A DNA stretch of 10,153 bases from assembly GCA_007136595.1 (NCBI GenBank), contig SLGQ01000229.1, forward strand, positions 1 through 10,153, given 5' to 3'. This document shows positions 1 to 6,369 of the stretch, one piece after another (the first letter of the stretch is position 1; each line of letters opens with the position of its first letter). Under the pieces are notes generated by a model. The model was not told the origin of the DNA, ran no database searches, and worked only from the letters and a program-made list of their open reading frames with translations. The translations under genes and the position numbers were made by a program. The stretch comes from Candidatus Sumerlaeota bacterium. GTDB lineage: Bacteria > UBP6 > UBA1177.

Positions 1-1605
1 CCGTATTGTGTACCTCCTTTTGACCCTGAAGTTGGATGCAGAGATACAAGCGGTGACGGAATTCCAGATTATGAAGAGTGTCCTCCTTTGAACTATGATA
101 CTTGTGCTCCTCTTCAATCAGAAGGTATGGAATGTATAAATGATACGGCACACGGCATTCCTGCAAGTTATCAATACTGTGTACCTCCTTTTGACCCTGA
201 AGTTGGATGCAGAGATACAAGCGGTGACGGAATTCCAGATTATCTCCATCTTGACAGTGATCTTGACGGAATAAGTGATGCCGACGAGAGAAACGGAAAA
301 TATGGATTCGTCACATGTCCTTACAAAGCTGATACAGACGGGGACGGAAGTGACGATCTTGCAGAAATTGCTTACGGATCAGACCCTACAGATCCCGACA
401 GCACAATTCCTCCCGGAATTTTTTATGTTGTTCTTCCTTATATGGCACCTGGTGATGTAACAAGAACTCTTACTTTCAGTACAAGAGTTGATGCAATCGA
501 TGTTCTTATTGTTTTTGATGATTCAGGGTCTATGGGACCTCAGATAAACAAACTGAAACAGGAAGCCAAAACTAAGATCATTGATAAAATAGCGGATCAT
601 TTCTCATACAACCCTGATTTTGCGGCTTACGGGCTTGCCATGTTTGGATGGGATAATCCTTATGAGGTTTATCAGCATATTACTTTTAACCCTGACCTTG
701 TAAACAATGCAATAGACCGGCTAAGGGGGAACCAGGGAGATGAAGTACATTTGCCTGCTTACTACCTTACAGCGACCGGAGAAGAATTTATTGCCACTTT
801 AAAAAACTGTCTGCCACCTGCTTTTGGTGGTTGCAACCAGAACATCCTTCAACCTGCTCAATACAATATTCCCAGAGAAACTTGTGAAGGACAACTTGGA
901 ACTGTCGGAGGAGCTTGTTTTAGACAAAAATCCATGCCGATATACATAACTATCAGCGATGAAGCTATTATGGACTGCATCCCTTTCACTCATGAACCAC
1001 CTAACTGGACAGAGTGTATGTGGGATTTTGGATCAAAAGAGATCGACAGAATTATGGCTGTGAATGCAATGAACGGAATTGGAGCAAAGTTTATAGGTAT
1101 AGACTCAGGATGGCCTTATAGAGACAATGACAATCCAATATACGAAGTTTATGACGACTATGAGTTTTTTGCAAAGATGACAGGCTCAGTGGATGGGAAC
1201 GGAAATCACTTTAACACTCAGGTTCCGAACAAGGATGGATCGGGAATGACAGACCAGATCACTGATGCTATAATTGATCTTATCACCTTCATTGATATGG
1301 ATGTTACTACTGGAAAAATGAGTGATGAGCTGTGTGCAGATAAAAGTGCCGAATATTTTGTCAGGTCGGCAAGAACCATTTCTGCAGATCCTCCCGAAGG
1401 CGTTACAGGTCAGGATGACACGACATTCTTTTCTGTTACACAGGGAACAGATGTTACTTTTGATGTAAGGTTTTATAACGATTTTTGCCAGAATCACACA
1501 GACAGTTGGGCTGAATACAAAGCACTTGTAACAGTTCTTGGAAACGGCTCTTATTTAAGCAGCCGTCTTGTTCATGTAATTGTTCCTGAAACTATGAGAA
1601 AATAA
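1..1605 (+). CDS. Exported Cys-rich repeat / thrombospondin-3-like / VWA-domain protein (5' truncated)
   Basis: The frame is open from base 1 to the TAA at 1603-1605 (534 residues visible), so the start and signal peptide lie off the left edge. The TTG at 88 is an internal Leu codon, not a start. In order: a Cys-rich repeat region (residues 1-81, unit 57 residues) with DTSGDGIPDY loops; acidic Ca2+-loop stretches typical of thrombospondin type 3 repeats (about 85-96 and 110-135); a von Willebrand A domain from about 165, with the MIDAS motif DDSGSM (D173, S175, S177) and a later SDE motif (D320) where a second metal-site acid is expected; extra paired Cys inside the VWA domain; and a beta-rich tail (about 435-534) ending soon after. 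Many Cys and Ca2+ loops indicate a surface or secreted protein. In this family VWA domains bind protein ligands through a divalent metal; the partner here is unknown. The VWA call is secure, the biological role is not. Confidence 0.85.
   Translation, partial: PYCVPPFDPEVGCRDTSGDGIPDYEECPPLNYDTCAPLQSEGMECINDTAHGIPASYQYCVPPFDPEVGCRDTSGDGIPDYLHLDSDLDGISDADERNGKYGFVTCPYKADTDGDGSDDLAEIAYGSDPTDPDSTIPPGIFYVVLPYMAPGDVTRTLTFSTRVDAIDVLIVFDDSGSMGPQINKLKQEAKTKIIDKIADHFSYNPDFAAYGLAMFGWDNPYEVYQHITFNPDLVNNAIDRLRGNQGDEVHLPAYYLTATGEEFIATLKNCLPPAFGGCNQNILQPAQYNIPRETCEGQLGTVGGACFRQKSMPIYITISDEAIMDCIPFTHEPPNWTECMWDFGSKEIDRIMAVNAMNGIGAKFIGIDSGWPYRDNDNPIYEVYDDYEFFAKMTGSVDGNGNHFNTQVPNKDGSGMTDQITDAIIDLITFIDMDVTTGKMSDELCADKSAEYFVRSARTISADPPEGVTGQDDTTFFSVTQGTDVTFDVRFYNDFCQNHTDSWAEYKALVTVLGNGSYLSSRLVHVIVPETMRK
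7..72 (+). repeat. Direct repeat copy 1 in surface-protein gene (66 bp, period 171 bp)
   Basis: These 66 bases recur without a mismatch at 178-243. They encode CVPPFDPEVGC followed by RDTSGDGIPDY. The period is 171 bp (57 codons), so the reading frame is kept. The match begins at the left edge, so further upstream copies are likely. The rest of the unit (73-177) encodes a diverged half-repeat with CPP, several Cys and NDTAHGIPASY, which looks like an older internal duplication that lost its Ca2+-type acidic residues. Confidence 0.93.
178..243 (+). repeat. Direct repeat copy 2 in surface-protein gene (66 bp)
   Basis: Identical to 7-72 base for base. After this copy the sequence diverges: it runs into LHLDSDLDGISDADE, a thrombospondin-3-like Ca2+ loop, instead of the EECPPLNYDTC segment that follows copy 1. 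This marks the downstream end of the repeat array. Confidence 0.93.
1544..1566. other. Inverted repeat (hairpin) at the convergent gene ends
   Basis: ACGGCTCTT (1544-1552), loop ATTT, then AAG, one bulged C and AGCCGT (to 1566) form a 9-bp stem with a single bulge. It lies inside the last codons of the VWA gene, about 40 bases before its stop and 42 bases past the malQ stop on the other strand. Neither side has a convincing T-tract: the minus strand continues TTTCC, the plus strand CTTGTTC. It could act as a weak malQ 3'-end signal or be chance. Confidence 0.4.
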
Positions 1606-1607
1606 AT

Positions 1608-3101
1608 CTACACTCTGTTGTAGGCAATAAGAATACCTCTGAGAATATCAAGATGTTCCTGTTTCAACTCTTTTTCTTCAAATCGCCATGACCAGTTTTG
1701 ATCACCCACCGTACCCGGAGTGTTAAAGCGGCAGTCTGTCCCCCATCCCAATATATCCTGAAGAGGAAAAAGTGCAGTTTCAGCAATTGAAGAACATGCA
1801 AGCCTTATCATTTTCCAATGAATATCTGAACCGTCGGAACCCAGATAGTGGTTGACGAAACCTCTCGTATTTTCGGTGGCATTCCAATACCAGCCGATAG
1901 TGGTATCATTGTCGTGAGTACCTGTATAAACAACACAGTTGACGGTATCAAAATTATGCGGAAGGAATTCATGATCGGTTCCGTCATAAAATGCAAACTG
2001 CAACACTTTCATACCTGCAAAACCAAAATCATCTCTTAAAAACTTAACTTTTTCATCAATATTCCCAAGATCTTCAACTATAACGGGGAACTTCCCCAGC
2101 TCTTCAAAAAGTTTATTGAAAAACTCTTTTCCCGGAGTCTTTTTCCATTTTCCGTTTATAGCAGTATCTTCATTTGAAGGAACTGCCCAATATTCGCTGA
2201 AACCCCTGAAATGATCAAGTCTGATGCTGTCATACATCGCAAGGTTTTGTCTGAATCTGTCTATCCACCATTTAAAGCCGGTTTTTTGAAGTTTGTCCCA
2301 ATCATAAAGCGGATTTCCCCAAAGCTGTCCTTCTTTGCTGAAATAATCCGGAGGAACACCCGATACTTCCAGCATTTCGCCATCTTTCATCATAAACAGA
2401 TCCTGATTCGCCCACACATCGGCACTGTCAAAAGAAAGAAATATCGGAATGTCGCCCATGATCTTTATATTCCGGCTTTTTGCATAAGATCTCAACTCAT
2501 TCCACTGATTAAAAAATATCCACTGCCCGAACTGATACCTGAAAATCGGATAGCTGTTTTCATCAATGAAATTTTTAACGGCACTATCATCTTTCCGTCT
2601 AAACTCTTCAGTCCATAACTTCCAGGAAATATTATTGAACTTATCTGATATAGCCATAAACAGGACATAATCATCAAGCCACCATTTGTTGTTCTTTAAA
2701 AATGACTGGAATTCTTGAGATGTTTCCCTCTTTTCATAAAAATTTGCGGCGGCAGTTTCAATCAGCTCTGTCTTGAACTTGATGACTCTGTTGTACTCAA
2801 CTTTTCTCTTATCAAAATTGGGGCTCATAATGCCGCTATCCAACAACCCCTCTTTTTGCAGTTTTTCAGGAGAAATGAGCAGCTCATTTCCTGCAAAAGC
2901 ACTGTATGAATTGTATGGACATCCATCGTTACCTGTAGGAGTAAGTGGAAGTATCTGCCATATTTTCAGTCCGGCACTTGAAATCTGATCGATAAACCGG
3001 CAGGCACTCTCACCAAAATCACCTATTCCCCATTTTCCCGGCAGAGAAACCGGATGAAGAACAACTCCTGCCGATCTTCTGTTTTTTTCTTTCTTGTTCA
3101 T
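1608..3101 (-). CDS. malQ: 4-alpha-glucanotransferase (amylomaltase, GH77)
   Basis: Cytosolic enzyme that transfers alpha-1,4-glucan segments between maltodextrins and releases glucose, in maltose/glycogen breakdown. The 497 residues match the compact Thermus-type enzyme rather than the roughly 690-residue E. coli form. GH77 hallmarks are visible: an N-terminal GVVLHPVSLPGKWGIGDFG; WQILPLTPTG and SPYNSYSAFAGN-like (here CPYNSYSAFAGN) near 48-72; the nucleophile D296 in RLDHFRG; the acid/base E343 in VEDLG; and the third catalytic acid D397 in GTHDND. The C-terminal NTPGTVGDQNWSWRF (460-474) is also family-typical. The ATG at 3101 follows a purine-rich GAGGGGGAGAAAGAGGA, a clear ribosome binding site. 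No other glycogen or maltose genes are in view. It converges on the VWA gene with 2 bases between stops and diverges from the membrane-protein gene. Confidence 0.97.
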   Translation of the reverse strand: MNKKEKNRRSAGVVLHPVSLPGKWGIGDFGESACRFIDQISSAGLKIWQILPLTPTGNDGCPYNSYSAFAGNELLISPEKLQKEGLLDSGIMSPNFDKRKVEYNRVIKFKTELIETAAANFYEKRETSQEFQSFLKNNKWWLDDYVLFMAISDKFNNISWKLWTEEFRRKDDSAVKNFIDENSYPIFRYQFGQWIFFNQWNELRSYAKSRNIKIMGDIPIFLSFDSADVWANQDLFMMKDGEMLEVSGVPPDYFSKEGQLWGNPLYDWDKLQKTGFKWWIDRFRQNLAMYDSIRLDHFRGFSEYWAVPSNEDTAINGKWKKTPGKEFFNKLFEELGKFPVIVEDLGNIDEKVKFLRDDFGFAGMKVLQFAFYDGTDHEFLPHNFDTVNCVVYTGTHDNDTTIGWYWNATENTRGFVNHYLGSDGSDIHWKMIRLACSSIAETALFPLQDILGWGTDCRFNTPGTVGDQNWSWRFEEKELKQEHLDILRGILIAYNRV

Positions 3102-3131
3102 TCCTCTTTCTCCCCCTCATAAAATCAATTC

Positions 3132-3159
3132 ATTGTCTGCATAACACATGAAAAGTCAA
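3132..3159 (-). promoter_or_regulatory. Candidate sigma-70 promoter of malQ
   Basis: On the minus strand TTGACT (3159-3154) is followed after 16 bases by GACAAT (3137-3132), matching the consensus at 5/6 and 4/6. It lies about 30 bases upstream of the malQ start. The -10 box is mediocre, so this is tentative. Confidence 0.4.
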
Positions 3160-3220
3160 TATTAAAACCGGACTACATCAAATGTTATTGAGGCAATTGT
3201 TTTACAACTTAATTTTTAAA

Positions 3221-3249
3221 TTGACGACTGAGAGAAATTAAAATAGATT
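3221..3249 (+). promoter_or_regulatory. Candidate sigma-70 promoter of the membrane-protein gene
   Basis: TTGACG (3221-3226), a 17-base spacer, then TAGATT (3244-3249). This predicts a transcript start near 3256 and a leader of about 35 bases. It is back to back with the malQ promoter in the 189-base divergent gap, which holds no other gene. Confidence 0.5.
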
Positions 3250-3275
3250 CCTTTGTCAATGTTCAATTATATTTT

Positions 3276-3282
3276 GAGAGGA
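3276..3282 (+). promoter_or_regulatory. Ribosome binding site that decides the start at 3291
   Basis: GAGAGGA lies 8 bases before the ATG at 3291 but only 5 before the in-frame GTG at 3288. The ATG spacing is the better one, so the GTG is not used as the start here. Confidence 0.65.
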
Positions 3283-3290
3283 TATTTGTG

Positions 3291-3986
3291 ATGAAGAAAA
3301 AAGATTTTGTTTTTATCGGAGCTGCGATTTTGTTCCTCCTTCCTTTTTTTGTGTGTCCGAAAGTTTATGAAGCTTACAACAATTTCAATATCTCTAACGG
3401 AATGATAATGAGTTTCATCAAATTTGCTGTTCTTGCAACTTTGGGAGAAGTTATCGGACTCAGGATCAAAACCGGAGATTATCACAGAAAAGGGTTCGGA
3501 ATAATTCCCAGGGCAATAGTTTGGGGACTTCTCGGTCTGGGAATTAATGCCGCCTTCATAATATTCAGTACCGGAACACCTTTTTTCCTTTCTTACATAG
3601 GTTTTGATGTTTCCCCCGAAACCATAAAAAACCCGGCTTTTTCAGGGATAAAACTGCTTACCTCATTTTCTATCAGCCTTTTCCTCAACCTTATTTTTGC
3701 TCCTGTTTTCATGACAGTCCACAGAATCACAGATGTTCATATTGAAACAACCGGCGGAACATTAAAGGGTTTTTTTACTCCCATAAAATTCGGGAAACAT
3801 TTTACTGAACTTAACTGGGCAGTTCAATGGAATTTCGTTTTCAAAAAGACTATCCCTTTCTTCTGGATACCGGCTCATACAATAACTTTCATTCTCCCTG
3901 AACACTTCAGAGTTCTCTTTGCCGCCGCACTTGGAATAGTTCTCGGTGTTTTTCTTGCCGTAGCTTCGATTTTAGGACAAAAATAG
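3291..3986 (+). CDS. Conserved polytopic membrane protein of unknown function (possibly Mpv17-like)
   Basis: 231 residues, rich in Phe, Ile and Leu. Hydrophobic segments lie near 6-23, 38-57, 74-93, 122-142, 186-202 and 206-228. Polar loops carry distinctive stretches: GEVIGLRIKTGDYHRKGFG (52-70), HRITDVHIETTGGTLKG (144-160), and LNWAVQWNFVFKKTIPFFWIP (174-194). I recall similar hypothetical proteins in other anaerobic bacteria. The C-terminal pattern W-x3-W-N-F, then an aromatic/Pro turn and RVLF, loosely recalls the Mpv17/PMP22 signature of eukaryotic organelle membrane proteins; this is a weak, inferred resemblance. There is no signal-peptide cleavage site beyond the first membrane segment and no catalytic motif. 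The gene diverges from malQ and converges on the kelch lipoprotein gene with 8 bases between stops. Coding status is clear; function is not. Confidence 0.85.
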   Translation: MKKKDFVFIGAAILFLLPFFVCPKVYEAYNNFNISNGMIMSFIKFAVLATLGEVIGLRIKTGDYHRKGFGIIPRAIVWGLLGLGINAAFIIFSTGTPFFLSYIGFDVSPETIKNPAFSGIKLLTSFSISLFLNLIFAPVFMTVHRITDVHIETTGGTLKGFFTPIKFGKHFTELNWAVQWNFVFKKTIPFFWIPAHTITFILPEHFRVLFAAALGIVLGVFLAVASILGQK

Positions 3987-3994
3987 AAAAGGTA

Positions 3995-5692
3995 TTAAAG
4001 AGTAGTATCGATCTCAACTGCGTTCACTATCGTACCACCGATCCCTAAAGAACTGACTCCTCCGGTAATGAACAGTCTGTTACCATGACCGACTGTCCCT
4101 CTGGGAAGAATTCTGTTAAATCTCAGACGATAAGTAGGGGAAGTATCATAAACATTAAAAGGATTGATATCAACCACCTGTACCAGATCACTTCCGCTGT
4201 TCATATCCGCTTTATTGTTTTCACTGCCGCCGGCTCCCCCTATTACAAGGAATTGATTTTTATTCTGATTAAAAACAACATCGCTGAAGAAAAGAGAATC
4301 TCCCCATGACATCAATCTTTTATCCGATCTCTGAAAAGCCCCGGTTGACATTCTGAAGTTATATGCATAATGTTTTTCCAGCTCAAAAATATTTTCACCG
4401 CTTTTTTTCTGAAGTCCTCCAAAAACATAAAGTGTTTCCCCCAGCATATAGCTTGCAGAATAAAAAAGGTTAGGAACTTCACTGTCACCCCAGCCGGTAA
4501 CACCGCTTGGTGAATAAACAGCACCCGGGTTTCCGGCATCATTACCTCTTCCACCTACAGTAAACAGAGAACCTTGAAAGAAACCGGCTGCCGGCATAAG
4601 AGAAGTATCCTTTTCCCCGGCTGCAACTTCTCTTACAGGAGAAAGTGTATATTCAATTCCAGTATCAACAATATCAAATGCAAACACTTTGTCGGAAGGT
4701 TCAAAACCTGCACTTGCAGTTCCTTTCAAACCTCCTACCATGTAAACCGTTATCTTTGCAGGATTGGAATCATCAACAACATAACTTTGAAACGGGAGAA
4801 ACGGCATTTCAGAATAATTGAGAGCCATTGTTTGTGTTTCATTTGCTATTACAGAGCCGATATTGTTTTTTCTCATGTTCCTTTTAGGATAAATAGGCAT
4901 ATACCTCTCAACAGTGATAGCCTGCACATTGAAAGTGTACGGGAGGTCGGGATAACCGTCTATAGGTCTGTTATCAACTTCAAGCAGCCTCACTCCGCCA
5001 AAAATTACAACGCTGCCGTCAGACAGGGCAACAGCTCCATGCATAGCCCGTTCTTCATTCATTTCTGCAAGTATCTCAATTTCTCCTGACTCCGTATCAA
5101 TTATTTCAACCGATTTCCCGGCTCCCCATGTTTTCCCCTGAGAGGAAATAAATCCTCCTGTAAGAAGTATTCTGCCGTCAGGAAGAAGGGTTGAAACATG
5201 ACCGAACCTCGGGACATTGAGCGGGTTGGGGAGACATCCTTTCCCTGACACAGGGTAAAGGATTATATCAACGGCTGTTTTTTCTCCCTTTTTAAAAGTA
5301 AGATTATCAACTCTTCCTTCCCACTTGACCTCATTCGGGTCCCTCACATCAAAAGCCGAAATTGTTAAAACAGCTCTTTCAGCATTATCTATCCCTGAAA
5401 TATTCATACTTCTTTCAATTTCATCTCCCGCGAACGATCTGCGAAAAATATTAACTCCGTCAACAGAGTCAATGCTTACAGTAAGGCTTCCCACATTATG
5501 AAGACTGGTTTGATGGATAGTTTCCTGATTGCAGGTATGACCTATCATCCTTATACGGAATTCTTTTGATTCTTCTGAGCCGGACTCCCCTTCAAGATCG
5601 TCACATGTTCCGCCGTCACAATCGCTGCCGCAGGACATAAAAAACAGTGCTCCCAGGATAATCAAAATTAAAGAAAATTTCTTGATCGTCAT
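3995..5692 (-). CDS. Lipoprotein with seven-bladed kelch-type beta-propeller
   Basis: 565 residues. The N-terminus is a lipoprotein signal: KK, a hydrophobic core (6-18), then FMSC with the lipidated Cys at 21. The following G22 (not Asp) favours outer-membrane sorting by the E. coli rule. A short acidic, Cys-containing linker follows (22-45), then a beta-sandwich-like domain (about 46-147) ending near KGC. From about 160 there are seven Gly-Gly sites, each after a hydrophobic strand, at 179, 232, 320, 380, 425, 485 and 544, for example RILLTGG, VVIFGG, LYVFGG, FLVIGG and LFITGG. Together they indicate a seven-bladed kelch/galactose-oxidase-like propeller. Such propellers usually bind proteins or glycans; no catalytic residues are evident and the partner is unknown. 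The ATG at 5692 follows AAGAGGAAAGAG. Its own promoter lies in the 81-base gap after the phosphoesterase gene. Confidence 0.88.
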   Translation of the reverse strand: MTIKKFSLILIILGALFFMSCGSDCDGGTCDDLEGESGSEESKEFRIRMIGHTCNQETIHQTSLHNVGSLTVSIDSVDGVNIFRRSFAGDEIERSMNISGIDNAERAVLTISAFDVRDPNEVKWEGRVDNLTFKKGEKTAVDIILYPVSGKGCLPNPLNVPRFGHVSTLLPDGRILLTGGFISSQGKTWGAGKSVEIIDTESGEIEILAEMNEERAMHGAVALSDGSVVIFGGVRLLEVDNRPIDGYPDLPYTFNVQAITVERYMPIYPKRNMRKNNIGSVIANETQTMALNYSEMPFLPFQSYVVDDSNPAKITVYMVGGLKGTASAGFEPSDKVFAFDIVDTGIEYTLSPVREVAAGEKDTSLMPAAGFFQGSLFTVGGRGNDAGNPGAVYSPSGVTGWGDSEVPNLFYSASYMLGETLYVFGGLQKKSGENIFELEKHYAYNFRMSTGAFQRSDKRLMSWGDSLFFSDVVFNQNKNQFLVIGGAGGSENNKADMNSGSDLVQVVDINPFNVYDTSPTYRLRFNRILPRGTVGHGNRLFITGGVSSLGIGGTIVNAVEIDTTL

Positions 5693-5729
5693 CTCTTTCC
5701 TCTTATCATCAAATTAACATCTTTCAGCT

Positions 5730-5759
5730 TTAATATTCTTTTTATGGACATAATGTCAA
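5730..5759 (-). promoter_or_regulatory. Candidate sigma-70 promoter of the kelch lipoprotein gene
   Basis: On the minus strand a perfect TTGACA (5759-5754) is followed after 18 bases by TATTAA (5735-5730); an overlapping AATATT gives a 16-base spacer. It sits between the phosphoesterase stop (5774) and the kelch start (5692), suggesting the lipoprotein is transcribed at least partly on its own. Confidence 0.55.
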
Positions 5760-5773
5760 TTTTTCTCTTTTTT

Positions 5774-6301
5774 TCATACAGAATTTTTTTCATTTTTTTT
5801 ATTATATTTTTTAACAACTCTGCCGGTTTCAGCATCAAATATCCTGATCTCTTTTATAGAATTTTCCTCTATTTCCATTACCGCATAAGTAGAAATTCCT
5901 GTCAATCCCGGTTTCCCGAGCGACCCCGGATTTAAAAACACCATTCCGTCTCTTTCAGTTATTAAAGGTGTATGAGTATGCCCGAATATTACAATATCAG
6001 GAGAACATTTCACTATCTTATCAAGATTGACTTTCCTCACTCTGTCAGGGGAAGGAGATGTAAGATTATGGACAAGAAAGAATTTCACTCCTTCTATCTT
6101 TTCACATAGTGTTTCAGGGAGATGAGTGCAAGTTAAATAGTCGGTGTTCCCCTCAACGGCAAAAAACCTTGAGCATGTTGAAATATTAATGAAAAAGTCA
6201 TCTGAACCTATATCTCCGGCATGGATCACAGCATCATATTCCATGCTGTTTACGCCAACTGGCAGAAAATTATGAGTATCTGAAATAACAAGTACTTTCA
6301 T
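5774..6301 (-). CDS. YfcE/MJ0936-family metallophosphoesterase
   Basis: 175 residues, the normal size for this small cytosolic family, whose tested members are metal-dependent phosphodiesterases with uncertain natural substrates. The binuclear metal-site motifs appear in order: SDTH (D8, H10), HAGDIG (D30), GNTD (N52, D54), VHN (H78) and GHTH (H108, H110), followed by the typical LNPGSLGKPG (123-132). Family members usually have a His-Gly-His type motif at the H78 position; here the first His, the metal ligand, is kept and the following residues differ. The C-terminal tail is Lys/Asn-rich, from poly-T-rich DNA on the plus strand. The ATG at 6301 is preceded by GGGGA at 8 bases. It lies 68 bases downstream of the HD-GYP gene in the same direction but has its own good promoter in that gap. 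Confidence 0.92.
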   Translation of the reverse strand: MKVLVISDTHNFLPVGVNSMEYDAVIHAGDIGSDDFFINISTCSRFFAVEGNTDYLTCTHLPETLCEKIEGVKFFLVHNLTSPSPDRVRKVNLDKIVKCSPDIVIFGHTHTPLITERDGMVFLNPGSLGKPGLTGISTYAVMEIEENSIKEIRIFDAETGRVVKKYNKKNEKNSV

Positions 6302-6325
6302 GACACAATCCCCAAAATCCGCTTG

Positions 6326-6354
6326 AGTATATCACGACATTCACAATAAGTCAA
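6326..6354 (-). promoter_or_regulatory. Extended -10 sigma-70 promoter of the phosphoesterase gene
   Basis: On the minus strand TTGACT (6354-6349), a 17-base spacer, then TATACT (6331-6326) preceded by TGA, an extended -10 (TGn). The predicted transcript start is near 6319, giving a leader of about 18 bases that still holds the GGGGA ribosome binding site. Confidence 0.7.
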
Positions 6355-6369
6355 AAACAGGGATAATAT

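Noticed and set aside
7..243. Two identical direct repeats as a possible CRISPR or mobile-element trace
   Set aside because: The period is an exact multiple of three, the repeats are in frame, and they encode a recognisable Cys/Ca2+-loop module.
241..281. Dockerin domain suggested by DSDLDGISDADE
   Set aside because: The paired dockerin F-hand arrangement is absent; the loop belongs to a thrombospondin-3-like run that leads into the VWA domain.
88..1605. TTG at 88 as the start of the VWA gene
   Set aside because: The frame is open to base 1, the repeat unit crosses position 88, and no ribosome binding site or signal peptide precedes it. The gene is truncated by the window edge.
2211..2618. 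Open frame of 135 codons on the plus strand
   Set aside because: Antisense to the malQ catalytic core and without recognisable features.
4574..5089. Open frame of 171 codons on the plus strand
   Set aside because: It lies antisense inside the kelch lipoprotein gene, whose protein has clear signal and repeat structure; the opposite translation is Cys/Arg/Ile-rich with no motif.
5774..5835. Poly-T tract as a rho-independent terminator or frameshift site
   Set aside because: No stable stem precedes it in either direction. It is the Lys/Asn-rich coding tail of the phosphoesterase gene, which reads cleanly to its TGA.
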